The notes under the pieces: model-generated
What the model was told of the DNA's origin: nothing
The model's input: only the letters and a program-made list of their open reading frames with translations
The model's database searches: none
Assembly: GCA_025964295.1 (NCBI GenBank)
Contig: JAOPZD010000667.1
Location: 1-12,243, forward strand
From: Conexibacter sp.
GTDB lineage: Bacteria > Actinomycetota > Thermoleophilia > Solirubrobacterales > Solirubrobacteraceae
Direction: 5' to 3'
Length of the DNA stretch: 12,243 bases
Made by a program: the position numbers and the translations under genes
In this document: in pieces, positions 1 to 6,882 of the stretch
Position numbering within the stretch: the stretch's first letter is position 1
Layout: each line of letters starts with the position of its first letter

Positions 1-7
1 GGGTCGA

Positions 8-337
8 TCAAGCCTGATTTGACGTCTGTCGCAGCGCCCACTTCGCATGCGCGCGCACGAGTGGCTCCGGGTCATCGAGCGCGCGCGTGAGCTCTTCAAC
101 GTCATTCGTGTCGCCGACGTTCCCGAGCACTACCGCCGCGTTGCGCTTGAGTCCGCGCAATTTCGCGCGCTTCATTGGCGAAGCTTTGAACGCCATGCTG
201 AACTCGTCAGGCGTCATCGCTAGTAGCTCAGTCGCAAGCACCGCCGCATCCCTACCCGCGATCGCTGCCCGCGGCGCAAACTCCGGCACTTTCAGCTCCC
301 GCGCAAACCGCACGTTCCACGGACACACCTCCTGGGA
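8..337 (-). pseudogene. queG: Displaced C-terminal fragment of epoxyqueuosine reductase (queG)
   Basis: The translation starts in the second ferredoxin-like cysteine motif (QEVCPWN) and continues through a conserved segment (SPMKRAKLRGLKRN) into one HEAT-like repeat, ending at a TGA. It matches the C-terminal part of the queG at the right end of the window over about 100 residues, at roughly 60-65% identity by eye. It lacks the catalytic N-terminal domain and the first Fe-S cluster motif, so it cannot be active. The reading frame stays open upstream to an ATG at 350-352, but the similarity stops at about position 334, and the residue equivalent to the preceding Cys is Ser. It also stops about 35 residues earlier than the right copy. 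The most likely origin is the host gene's own 3' end, displaced when an element inserted into queG. A leftover from an earlier insertion is also possible. Confidence 0.85.
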
Positions 338-340
338 CGG
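318..340. other. Putative island left boundary (att-like site in queG)
   Basis: Similarity between the two queG ends breaks here. On the plus strand the left copy reads CACACCTCCTG and the right copy (about 11863-11873) reads CACACGTCCTG; beyond that they diverge completely. This places the recombination point inside the codons for the CQ(D/E)VCP motif. A large serine recombinase or a tyrosine recombinase could use such a conserved coding site. The exact crossover bases cannot be fixed because the two copies are diverged homologues, not identical repeats. Confidence 0.5.
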
Positions 341-726
341 TTCGCCATTCACCCGTTTCGAGATTCCGCTCGGGACCGGAGCTCGAACACTAAGGGACGC
401 AAAGAGTTAGCGAGCATCTGCGGCGGTCGTCATGCCCGCGCCGCGCGCGTCGGCGACCTGCCGACCGGACTCCTGCGGCTGATGCGGGGGCATACTGGCG
501 GAGCGCATGACATCGGTTGATACTGGTGGTGTGGCCGGGCGAAACCGTCGGCCACGCACATCCGCTTACCCGCGACGGAAGGGAAGCCCCGCACTTTTTG
601 TTTCCCCGCGGCGTGGTCGCGCCCGAGGTTCGCGCTAGGCTCGCACCGCGCACGGGCTAACCAATCGGAACTGCCTCTCCGCGTCACCTCGGCCTCCAGC
701 CGGGCCCCCCTCTCCTCTCCGCATCC
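338..726. other. Non-coding stretch at the left island end
   Basis: No open frame here shows a recognisable protein family. Several frames are open on the minus strand, but their composition looks like GC-rich shadow coding. A 7-bp inverted repeat, GTGGCCG (531-537) and CGGCCAC (549-555) with an 11-base loop, is the clearest structure. A short T-run sits at 595-601. The promoter for the downstream ATPase operon should lie here, but I see no convincing -35/-10 pair. Confidence 0.4.
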
Positions 727-2628
727 GTGCCTGCCGGCCGAGTCGACTCAGGATCCACCGACCACCACGTGGTCCTCTCATTAGAGGTAATCGGCGGCTT
801 CCTCGGCGGGACGCGTCTGGAGTTCGCCGATGGGCTGAACTGCCTCATCGGGGGCCGGGGCGCCGGAAAAACCACCACGCTGGAGTTCCTTCGTTTCGCG
901 CTCGGCCTGATGCCGGACACCAGGACGAGCCCGCAGCGACACCGTGCCATCGAGACGCTCGTCAAGGCGAACTTGGGGGGCGGGCGCCTGCGCGCCGAAC
1001 TCCGCACGAAGACCGGCATGCGCTACACGGCCGAGCGGGCGGCGAACGACGCGGTCCAAGTGCTTAACGAGGCGGGCGTCGCCGTCCCGGTCACCCTCGA
1101 CCGGGACCAAATTTTCGCGGCAGACGTCTTCAGCCAGAACGAGATCGAAGAGATCGCGCTGAGTCCGGCAGCGCAGCTCGAGCTCATCGACCGGTTCGAA
1201 GAAGCTGCGGTGAACGCGATCACCCGCAACATCGAGCAGCTGCGGCGCCAAGTCGACCAATCCGGGGTGGACCTCTATCAGCTGGACGACGAGATCGACG
1301 ACTTCCGCAGTCGCGCCTCCGAATCCCTCGCAATCGAGGAGCGGCTCAAGGGCCTCGCGGAGACCGGCGGGCCCGACGCCGACCGAATCAACGCCGCGCA
1401 CGCCGCGAAGGCGCTGCGCGGCCGAGAGGAGCGCGTGCCGGACCTGCTGGCCGGGGCCCTCCAGCGCACGGTGCGCGAGCTCGAGACGGCGGAGGCCGGA
1501 TTCCGCGCGAGTGTCGACATACATGTGCGGGAAGGGAGCCCCGAAGGAGGCAACCGCGACGTCCTCTCGGCGATGTCCGCCGAGGTGCAGGCGTTCGAGG
1601 ACCAACTCAGCTCAGGCGTCGCCGCGCTCGTCACTGCCGCGCGCGCGACACAGGTAAGCCTGCGCACGCACCAGCTGACGCTGGCGGACCGGCACGCCGC
1701 CCAGGATGCGGAATACCGCGCGCTCCTCGCCGAGTCGGAGGAACTGGGCGGGCGCGCGGCCGAGCGACTGACGCTTCAGGCAGGCTTGGCGACCGCGCAG
1801 GCGGCGGCCGCCGAGCAGCAGGCCCGGGAGCGACAGCGCGCTGCGATGGCGCAGTCCCGTAACGCCGCCCTCCGGCGGATGTCCGAACTCCGCGACCAGC
1901 GGTTCGCCCTGCGCAAGCGCGTCGCCGAAGGCCTGACCCAACGGTTTCCCAGCATCCGAGTCACTGTGGAGCAGGCGGCCGATCTCTCCCACTATCGCGA
2001 GCTCGTGACCGACGCGCTCCGGGGGGCTGGCATCAAGCACGGGGTCGCGGCCGAGCGGCTCACGCAGGCACTCCTGCCGGAGGAGTTCGCACAGGCCGTC
2101 GCCCAACGGGATTATGCGGCGCTCGTGCAGCGTGCCGGCTTCGATGAGGACCGAGCGCGCAAGATCATCGACGGGGTTCGCGCCAGCGGTCTGGCCTACA
2201 CCATCGAAGCGGTCGAGCTGGAAGACCGGCCGTGCATCGAGCTGCGCGACGGGGACCGCTACAAGGCGTCGCCCAACTTGTCGACGGGGCAGCGCTGCAC
2301 CACGATCCTCCCGATCCTGCTCAGTCAGAGTGAACGGCCGCTGCTCATCGACCAGCCGGAGGACAACCTCGACAACGCGTTCGTGTACGACACAATCGTT
2401 AAGGCCCTCCGTGAGGTGAAGGGAAGTCGGCAGATCATCTTCGTCACGCACAACCCAAACATCCCGGTGCTCGGCGAGGCGGAACGCGTCTTCGTCTTCG
2501 ATTCCGACGGGCAGCACGCCGAGGTGCGTCGTGCTGGCACGGTAGACGAGTGCCGGGACGACATCGAGCGGATCCTCGAGGGCGGCCGCGACGCATTCCT
2601 TCAGCGGAAGACGCGCTATGGCCACTGA
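727..2628 (+). CDS. SMC/RecN-like ABC-type ATPase
   Basis: A cytoplasmic ATPase of the SMC/RecN/Rad50 type, with both halves of the nucleotide-binding head at the ends of one chain. The Walker A motif is GGRGAGKT (residues 42-49). A Q-loop-like segment (VFSQNEIEE) follows near residue 135, then a long Glu/Arg/Ala-rich region (about 155-420) likely to be coiled coil. The C-terminal head has the ABC signature NLSTGQR (517-523), the Walker B motif LLIDQPEDNLDN (539-550) and a switch histidine in FVTHN (H575). The DQPEDNLDN form resembles the ATPase part of TrlF-like proteins, but the PHP nuclease domain of TrlF is absent. The start is uncertain: 727 is GTG without a Shine-Dalgarno, and GTG 769, just before the first conserved strand, is an alternative. 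It overlaps the histidine kinase gene by 11 bases, implying translational coupling. The family assignment is firm. The role, perhaps sensing DNA or nucleic-acid ends to feed the two-component pair, is inference. Confidence 0.9.
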   Translation: MPAGRVDSGSTDHHVVLSLEVIGGFLGGTRLEFADGLNCLIGGRGAGKTTTLEFLRFALGLMPDTRTSPQRHRAIETLVKANLGGGRLRAELRTKTGMRYTAERAANDAVQVLNEAGVAVPVTLDRDQIFAADVFSQNEIEEIALSPAAQLELIDRFEEAAVNAITRNIEQLRRQVDQSGVDLYQLDDEIDDFRSRASESLAIEERLKGLAETGGPDADRINAAHAAKALRGREERVPDLLAGALQRTVRELETAEAGFRASVDIHVREGSPEGGNRDVLSAMSAEVQAFEDQLSSGVAALVTAARATQVSLRTHQLTLADRHAAQDAEYRALLAESEELGGRAAERLTLQAGLATAQAAAAEQQARERQRAAMAQSRNAALRRMSELRDQRFALRKRVAEGLTQRFPSIRVTVEQAADLSHYRELVTDALRGAGIKHGVAAERLTQALLPEEFAQAVAQRDYAALVQRAGFDEDRARKIIDGVRASGLAYTIEAVELEDRPCIELRDGDRYKASPNLSTGQRCTTILPILLSQSERPLLIDQPEDNLDNAFVYDTIVKALREVKGSRQIIFVTHNPNIPVLGEAERVFVFDSDGQHAEVRRAGTVDECRDDIERILEGGRDAFLQRKTRYGH

Positions 2629-3838
2629 CGATGGCCCACTGAAGGTGGACGCCGACGCGGCACCCGGCGGCGCCGTCCTGCTGACCGCGCTCGGAGCGGA
2701 CGACTGGAGCACCGTGCTGGAGGCGGTCGGCGCGGCCGAGACTTGGCTGCGGTCCGCACCGCCGGGCGACACCGCGACGGAGGCGGTCTTGCGCCGCCTG
2801 GCAGCGCTCGGCGCGCACGAGAAGTGGGAGATCCGTCGCGCCGTCGCGAATGCGGCGGCACAGGTCCCGCACGCGGTCTTCGATCGGACTCTCGCTCGGC
2901 TCGCCACCGACGACAACCGACGGGTCCGGCAGGCGGCCGAGCTGGCGTCCCTCCGCCGGCGCGACGCGCGTCACGCCAGTGCCCTCGGTCGGCAACACGA
3001 GGACCGCATCAACGCGACGCTCGACGACATCGAGGCCCGCTTCGGGGTGCGGGGGCGCGATGCGGTGAAGCGCGCGGCCGAGCAGGTCGCGGACGCCTTC
3101 GCTCGGGAACTGTACCACGAGGTCGTCCGCCTCGTGTCGCCGCTCGCGATGTCGGCCGCCCGCATCCAGCGGCTTCTCGCCGAGGACGGGGCGCCCGGCC
3201 AGCCGCTCGCCGATGAGGCCGCGCGTGTAGAGCGCCTGGTGACCCACCTTCAGGCGGTCATGGACGCCATGCGGGCGTACTCGCACGTGCCGCAGCTGGC
3301 GTTCGCTGTCGAGCCGCTCGGTGAGATCATCGTCGATGCCGTGACACTGGCGCGTGGGTCCCGCGTGTCCGCCGACACGCCGGACATCGTTGTTGAGATC
3401 GACCAGGCGCTCACCGCGGAAGTCTGTCGCGCGCGCCTCCTTCAAGCGTTCACGAACCTGCTCTCGAACGCTGTAGAGTCATACGACATCCCCGCGGCTG
3501 CCCTCGGTGCGACACCGTCTGCCGTGCCACCGGCGCGCATGCGCCCCATTCTCGTGAGTGCGGAGCGACTGGATGGCCGCGTCGAGGTCACGATCCGCGA
3601 CGCGGGACGCGGGATGAGCCCCGAGGTGCTCGCGGACGCCCCGGTCCTGTTCTCCACAAACAAGTCAGGCGGGACGGGCTTCGGGTTGCCGCTGGCAATC
3701 AAGATCGTGGAATCCGAGCATGGCGGTCGGCTACGGCTGGACAGCGAGAAGGGGCGTGGCACCGTCGCCCGGGTCGTGCTCCCGGCCTCTCGGTCCCACG
3801 CGCCATCGTCGGTCACGGTCGGCTCGGTAGACAGATGA
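2618..3838 (+). CDS. Soluble sensor histidine kinase with HEAT-like N-terminus
   Basis: A 406-residue protein with no signal peptide or membrane segment, so a cytoplasmic sensor. Residues about 53-115 form alpha-helical repeats of HEAT type. The phospho-accepting histidine is probably H167 in the H-box-like segment ARELYHEVVRLVSP. The ATP-binding domain follows with an N box (NLLSN, 280-284), G1 box (DAGRGM, 328-333), F box (LFSTNKSGGTG, from 344) and G2 box (GTGFGL, 352-357). The ATG overlaps the end of the ATPase gene and has GGAAG seven bases upstream (2606-2610). Its stop overlaps the start of the response-regulator gene in an ATGA. By family logic it autophosphorylates on His and passes phosphate to the next gene's product. 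With no periplasmic sensor, its input is probably internal, either through the HEAT-like repeats or from the co-encoded ATPase (inference). Confidence 0.9.
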   Translation: MATDDGPLKVDADAAPGGAVLLTALGADDWSTVLEAVGAAETWLRSAPPGDTATEAVLRRLAALGAHEKWEIRRAVANAAAQVPHAVFDRTLARLATDDNRRVRQAAELASLRRRDARHASALGRQHEDRINATLDDIEARFGVRGRDAVKRAAEQVADAFARELYHEVVRLVSPLAMSAARIQRLLAEDGAPGQPLADEAARVERLVTHLQAVMDAMRAYSHVPQLAFAVEPLGEIIVDAVTLARGSRVSADTPDIVVEIDQALTAEVCRARLLQAFTNLLSNAVESYDIPAAALGATPSAVPPARMRPILVSAERLDGRVEVTIRDAGRGMSPEVLADAPVLFSTNKSGGTGFGLPLAIKIVESEHGGRLRLDSEKGRGTVARVVLPASRSHAPSSVTVGSVDR

Positions 3839-4725
3839 CGTCCCATCACCATGCATTGATCGTCGAGGACGATCGTCCGACCGCGAGGGACCTCGCCGAG
3901 ATCCTCGCTACCGCCTCGTGTCGCAGCACGATCGTGGACAACAAGCGCGACGCGCTCGCGCTGTCTCGCACGGAGTCGTTCTGCCTTGTCCTCCTCGACT
4001 TGGAGATCAAGCTCGACCCTGATGGGATCAAGGGGCACCGCGCCCACGGCTTGTCGCTGCTTCGCGATGTTCGCCGCGAGCATTTCGAACACGCGGGAGC
4101 CGGCCTCCGCTACGAGTTGCCCATCCTCGTCGTCAGCGGGTTCGCGCGGGAAGTGTCCATTGTACAGGAGGTCATGAAGGACGGCGCCGACGGCGTGATC
4201 CACAAGCCGTTCAACGAGCGCGAGGTACTAGGCGAAGTCGAGAACGTGTTCGAACGCATCGGGCGTGTGTCGCACGAAAGATGTGTGGAGCGTGCTGCCG
4301 AGCGTTCCGCCGCACAACTTGCGGTCGAGACGGACGAGATCGTGCTCGCGATCCCCGGCACGCGCGAGCGCCGGCGCACGCGTGTACTCGTTGGTTCGCG
4401 GTCGATCATGGTCCCCAACGCGACCCTGAAGGTGTTGCTCCGTCTTATGGTTGCCCGCAGTGAGGCGCGCGCCGGAGCGGGTATGGTGCACAAGCGTGAG
4501 CTCGGAGCGTCGGACGACCACGGGTTCAAGGGCGTATCGGTTCTGCGCGAGGCGCTCAAGCCGGCCCTTCCGGACGGGATCAACATCATCGACAACGACT
4601 GGCACGGACACTACTTCCTGACCGACCGCGTCGTGATCGGGTCGTGCGACGTCGACGCACTGACGGCCATTGGCGACCGCGACATCACGGACCTGGCACA
4701 CGCGCTCCTGCGGACTTCGGCTTGA
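3835..4725 (+). CDS. Response regulator with winged-helix-like output domain
   Basis: The receiver domain spans about residues 5-140. It has the acidic cluster E11-D12-D13, phospho-acceptor D55 (LLDLEI), switch residue S101 (VVSGF) and K124 (HKPF), all in canonical order. The loop after D55 is longer than usual (about residues 57-72). After a linker, residues about 165-268 look like an OmpR-type winged helix: beta strands, a helix (LKVLLRLMVA), a helix that would be the recognition helix (GVSVLREALKP) and a final beta hairpin (IIDNDWHGHYFLTD). The domain is not a textbook match, so DNA binding is likely but unproven. The ATG lies inside the ATGA overlap with the kinase gene, and the pair is almost certainly cognate. 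Palindromes that start within its stop codon are candidate binding sites. Confidence 0.88.
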   Translation: MTSHHHALIVEDDRPTARDLAEILATASCRSTIVDNKRDALALSRTESFCLVLLDLEIKLDPDGIKGHRAHGLSLLRDVRREHFEHAGAGLRYELPILVVSGFAREVSIVQEVMKDGADGVIHKPFNEREVLGEVENVFERIGRVSHERCVERAAERSAAQLAVETDEIVLAIPGTRERRRTRVLVGSRSIMVPNATLKVLLRLMVARSEARAGAGMVHKRELGASDDHGFKGVSVLREALKPALPDGINIIDNDWHGHYFLTDRVVIGSCDVDALTAIGDRDITDLAHALLRTSA

Positions 4726-4769
4726 CGGCCGTCAGTCAGAAAGTCTGACGGAAACTTTCAGAGTTTCCG
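4723..4769. promoter_or_regulatory. Cluster of palindromes after the response-regulator gene
   Basis: Three consecutive inverted repeats. A perfect 12-bp palindrome TGACGGCCGTCA lies at 4723-4734 and includes the stop codon. GTCAGA/TCTGAC, with a 3-base loop, spans 4735-4749. CGGAAACT/AGTTTCCG, with a 5-base loop, spans 4749-4769. An alternative pairing (GAAAGT 4739-4744 with ACTTTC 4754-4759) is mutually exclusive with the last two. No U-tract follows, so a standard intrinsic terminator is unlikely. An operator for the winged-helix regulator or a folded RNA 3' end are the main options. Confidence 0.5.
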
Positions 4770-4806
4770 CCACACCTCCACCGATCGACCTGCGGCCAGC
4801 GGGTCA

Positions 4807-4870
4807 GTAGCGTCCTTCTCGTACACGGTCGCGCGGTCGTCGCGCGACGAGACGCAGAACAGGACGCTAC
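4807..4870. repeat. Long stem-loop ahead of the Lamin Tail Domain gene
   Basis: Outer arms GTAGCGTCCT (4807-4816) and AGGACGCTAC (4861-4870) match perfectly over 10 bp. They enclose an inner hairpin GTCGCGCG (4828-4835), loop GTCGT, CGCGCGAC (4841-4848). TCTCGT (4817-4822) can also pair with ACGAGA (4847-4852). This is far more structure than chance normally gives in 64 bases. It could be a structured leader of the next gene, a small RNA, or a protein-binding cruciform. It ends 34 bases before the next start codon. Confidence 0.5.
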
Positions 4871-4904
4871 ACGGCCGAGCAGCCCTCGGCGGAGGGGAGC
4901 CCGA

Positions 4905-5387
4905 ATGTCCACGCTATACATCGTGCAGGCGCAGCCGAACCCACCGGGCAAGGACGCCCTCCGACCCGGTCAGGCGACCGACCGTCAGCTGAACGACGAG
5001 TGGATCGAGATCCAGGCGGTCAACGGCACCCGACACCTGGCCGGGGACGAGATCTCGCAGCTCACGTTCACGGGGGTGTGCGTGGTCACCGGGGCGGAGG
5101 TGGTAATCAGCTTCTCCGAGGGCGTGCTCCATCAGGGGCAGAGACTCCGGTTGCACACGGGCAGGGGCACGAACTACTGGGACGGCAGCACCTTCCACAT
5201 GTACCTGGGGCGCACGTGGTTCATCTGGAACAACCGGTGCGGCGACCGGATCACCATCCGCTACCAACAGGGGGTCGTAGACACGGCAGGCTATGCGCCG
5301 GGAGCACCGGAGGGGGTCCTCGCGCGGGTAGCCGGTACGGACCGCCTTGAGCCCGTGCGCGCCACCGCGTACCGCGCGTACTTCTGA
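4905..5387 (+). CDS. Lamin Tail Domain (LTD) protein
   Basis: A 160-residue beta-rich protein. Residues about 4-130 fit the immunoglobulin-like LTD fold: NDEWIEIQ (30-37) as the early strand, LAGDEISQLTF (45-55), a turn of the type LHQGQRLRLHTGRG (75-88), then TWFIWNNRCGDRITIRY (104-120) and GVVDTAGY. The pattern of E(W)(I/V)EI, G-x-x-L-x-TG, WNN-x-GD and VVD is characteristic of bacterial LTDs. There is no signal peptide, so it is probably cytoplasmic. A strong Shine-Dalgarno, GGAGGGG (4891-4897), fixes the start. Bacterial LTDs are usually fused to nucleases or surface proteins as interaction modules; a stand-alone copy next to TIR and kinase genes is less usual. Its function is unknown, and a role as adaptor or DNA/protein-binding partner is inference. 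Confidence 0.75.
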   Translation: MSTLYIVQAQPNPPGKDALRPGQATDRQLNDEWIEIQAVNGTRHLAGDEISQLTFTGVCVVTGAEVVISFSEGVLHQGQRLRLHTGRGTNYWDGSTFHMYLGRTWFIWNNRCGDRITIRYQQGVVDTAGYAPGAPEGVLARVAGTDRLEPVRATAYRAYF

Positions 5388-5394
5388 CGCGATC

Positions 5395-5455
5395 TTCCTC
5401 CGTCGCCGCTAGATGTGCCGCACGGCGGCAGTGTGCCCTGTTCCTCCGTCACCGC
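5395..5455. repeat. Short direct repeat and hairpin between LTD and DUF2188 genes
   Basis: TTCCTCCGTCGCCGC (5395-5409) and TTCCTCCGTCACCGC (5441-5455) differ at one base in 15 and are spaced 46 bases apart. Between them lies a hairpin, TGCCGC (5416-5421) with GCGGCA (5425-5430). No T-run follows. The arrangement could be a regulator site or slippage debris. Confidence 0.35.
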
Positions 5456-5476
5456 CGTCAACATAGGAGTGCGCAT

Positions 5477-5716
5477 ATGGCAAAGTCCAACAGCAGTCGT
5501 GTCCACACCACGCCAAATCCGACCGGCGCGGGGTGGGTCAACCAAGTCATCGGAAACGTCGTCAGCCGTCACCGCACGCAGACCACCGCAGCGGAGCGTG
5601 GTCGCGAAATCGCCCGCGACGCCCACGCTGAGCACGTTGTTCACAGGCCCGACGGCCGCATCCGCGAATCCAACTCGTATGGCAGCGATCCGAACCCGCC
5701 GCGCGACCGGCGGTAG
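5477..5716 (+). CDS. DUF2188 family small protein
   Basis: A 79-residue protein that matches the DUF2188 pattern. It has an N-terminal HxTPxPxGxGW strand (10-20), a helix with TAAERGREIARDAHAE (37-52), then HVVHRPDGRIRESNSYG (53-69) and a DPxPPRDRR tail. The family is short, usually 60-80 residues, soluble and of unknown function. The start is fixed by AGGAG (5465-5469) seven bases before the ATG. It sits between the LTD and TIR genes on the same strand, 89 bases after the former and 91 before the latter, so co-transcription is plausible. No catalytic residues are evident. Confidence 0.8.
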   Translation: MAKSNSSRVHTTPNPTGAGWVNQVIGNVVSRHRTQTTAAERGREIARDAHAEHVVHRPDGRIRESNSYGSDPNPPRDRR

Positions 5717-5787
5717 CAGCCAGCGACCGCCATGGCCTCAAAGTGTGCGGCCGCCGACCCGACGGTGGCGCGTCTGACTCAAACATC

Positions 5788-5793
5788 TACAAT
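5788..5793 (+). promoter_or_regulatory. Possible -10 element before the TIR gene
   Basis: TACAAT lies 14 bases before the ATG at 5808, and no Shine-Dalgarno is visible before that ATG. Transcription from this hexamer would begin about eight bases before the start codon, giving a very short leader. The -35 region at the expected spacing (GTGGCG, about 5765-5770) is poor, so this is tentative. Confidence 0.25.
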
Positions 5794-5807
5794 GGATCAT
5801 CCGACAC

Positions 5808-6512
5808 ATGGCTAGATGCACAGCACCCGTATATGGTCATCGCTCCGCAAGCGCCGCAGCGGCCTGTCCTGCATGCGGCGGCCGCTCTAGCCGCTACGGT
5901 GGCTACGGCGGCTATGGATCATACTCGTCCCCGTCCTACTCTCTGTCGGGGGGTAGCGGCAGCGGCCGGACTAGCGGGGGTGGGTCCAGCAGCAACGCAA
6001 GGCCGAGATGGTCGCGAGCTGGTTCGTCCATGGCATACACGCCTTCCGAGGTGTCGGCACTCACGCCGATCCGCAATACCGTCGAGAGGCTCGCACCCCA
6101 GCCCGAGCGTCGCGACTTCTTCCTCTGCCACGCCTGGGACGACCGGGCAGGGGCTGCTAAGGAGCTGCACGATCTGCTCGAGGCACAGCGCGTCTCCGTC
6201 TGGTTCAGCGAGAAGGACGTCGGCCTCGGCACGCCGCTGCTACGCGAGATCGACAGGGGGCTGGCGAAGTCACGCGTCGGGCTCGTGCTGGTAACCCCTG
6301 CTCTGCTGAACCGCCTCAAAGGGGAAAGCATCGCCGATAAGGAGCTATCGGTACTCCTGGCGCGTGATCAGCTTGTCCCCGTTGTGCACGGTACGACGTA
6401 CGAAGAGCTCCGAGAAATCAGTCCGCTGCTCGCCTCGCGAACTGGACTGAGCACGGCAGACAACTCGATGTCAGACGTCGCGATGAAGCTCGCCGAGCTG
6501 GTGGCCCTCTAA
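5808..6512 (+). CDS. TIR-domain protein with N-terminal Cys/His motif
   Basis: A 234-residue protein in three parts. Residues 4-25 form a probable zinc-binding motif, C4-x6-H11-x8-C20-x2-C23 followed by GGR. Residues about 26-65 are a low-complexity Gly/Ser/Tyr-rich linker. Residues about 102-234 are a TIR domain with DFFLCHAWDDR (103-113), WFSEKDVGLGTPLLREI (132-148), VGLVLVTPALL (157-167), ADKELSVLLA (176-185) and LVPVVHG (189-195). E179 in the DKEL segment is the likely NADase glutamate by comparison with SARM1-type TIRs. Such TIRs in bacterial immunity commonly cleave NAD+ or make cyclic-ADP-ribose signals; activity here is inferred, not shown. No membrane segment is seen. An in-frame stop at 5775-5777 limits the start, and 5808 is the first ATG. 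It may be an effector or signal maker for the neighbouring genes. Confidence 0.88.
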   Translation: MARCTAPVYGHRSASAAAACPACGGRSSRYGGYGGYGSYSSPSYSLSGGSGSGRTSGGGSSSNARPRWSRAGSSMAYTPSEVSALTPIRNTVERLAPQPERRDFFLCHAWDDRAGAAKELHDLLEAQRVSVWFSEKDVGLGTPLLREIDRGLAKSRVGLVLVTPALLNRLKGESIADKELSVLLARDQLVPVVHGTTYEELREISPLLASRTGLSTADNSMSDVAMKLAELVAL

Positions 6513-6882
6513 GACAGAGCACGTTAGTGCAGCACTCGGGTTGGCCGATGCTGCTGAAGTAACCGCGATGTATTGGCTGGCGATCACGTCAATGACCGAG
6601 GCGAGCGCGACTGCAGCAGATTCGTTTCGGCGATTTAGGGCACGCTCGACGCGACCTCGCATCCGCCGTAACCCTGGGCTAACGCCGAGCCGTTGGAACC
6701 GACGGCGTGGTCGAGCCGGGCCTCGCCCCCCGGTGCCCAACTACGTCGCCGGCCCCTGCGCAGGGGCGGTGTGCAAGGAGCGCGCGGCCCGGCGGTCGTT
6801 CGGTCCGAAGATGCGTCGGCGAGTGCGAGCGCCGCGGCCATCGTGAGTACGCCCCTTCGTAAACACTATCACCCGACGACGA
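6513..6882. other. Non-coding stretch between TIR and kinase genes
   Basis: There is no supportable gene in these 370 bases. Right after the TIR stop, GCAGCA (6529-6534) can pair with TGCTGC (6549-6554). A perfect 16-bp palindrome GCCCCTGCGCAGGGGC lies at 6752-6767. An AT-richer patch at about 6859-6869 (ending in CACTAT) sits 13 bases before the kinase ATG and may be a weak -10. I checked the segment for integron attC-like boxes and found no matching pair. Confidence 0.4.
6752..6767. promoter_or_regulatory. Perfect 16-bp palindrome upstream of the kinase gene
   Basis: GCCCCTGCGCAGGGGC is fully self-complementary and lies 115 bases before the kinase start codon. A dimeric repressor could bind such a site; no partner regulator can be assigned. 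GC-rich DNA produces palindromes by chance, so the call is cautious. Confidence 0.3.

Noticed and set aside
338..420. Possible tRNA remnant at the left island edge
   Set aside because: A T-loop-like GGTTCGCC was noticed, but the full T-loop consensus and an acceptor stem are missing.
430..687. Minus-strand open frame of 85 residues in the left gap
   Set aside because: It has no domain pattern, no ribosome-binding site and an Arg/Ala/Pro-rich composition typical of GC-rich shadow frames.
1612..2916. Long minus-strand open frame of 434 residues
   Set aside because: It lies opposite the ATPase gene, which has clear Walker, signature and switch motifs; the minus-strand translation shows no family features.
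2444..3445. Minus-strand open frame of 333 residues
   Set aside because: It is a shadow of the ATPase end and the histidine kinase; the plus-strand motifs decide the coding strand.
5743..6294. Plus-strand open frame of 183 residues overlapping the TIR gene
   Set aside because: It is Arg/Ser/His-rich with no domain, and the overlapping frame has a full TIR domain.
6513..6882. Possible integron attC site in the TIR-kinase gap
   Set aside because: Single boxes such as GCCCAAC occur, but no properly spaced GTTRRRY partner or imperfect stem was found.
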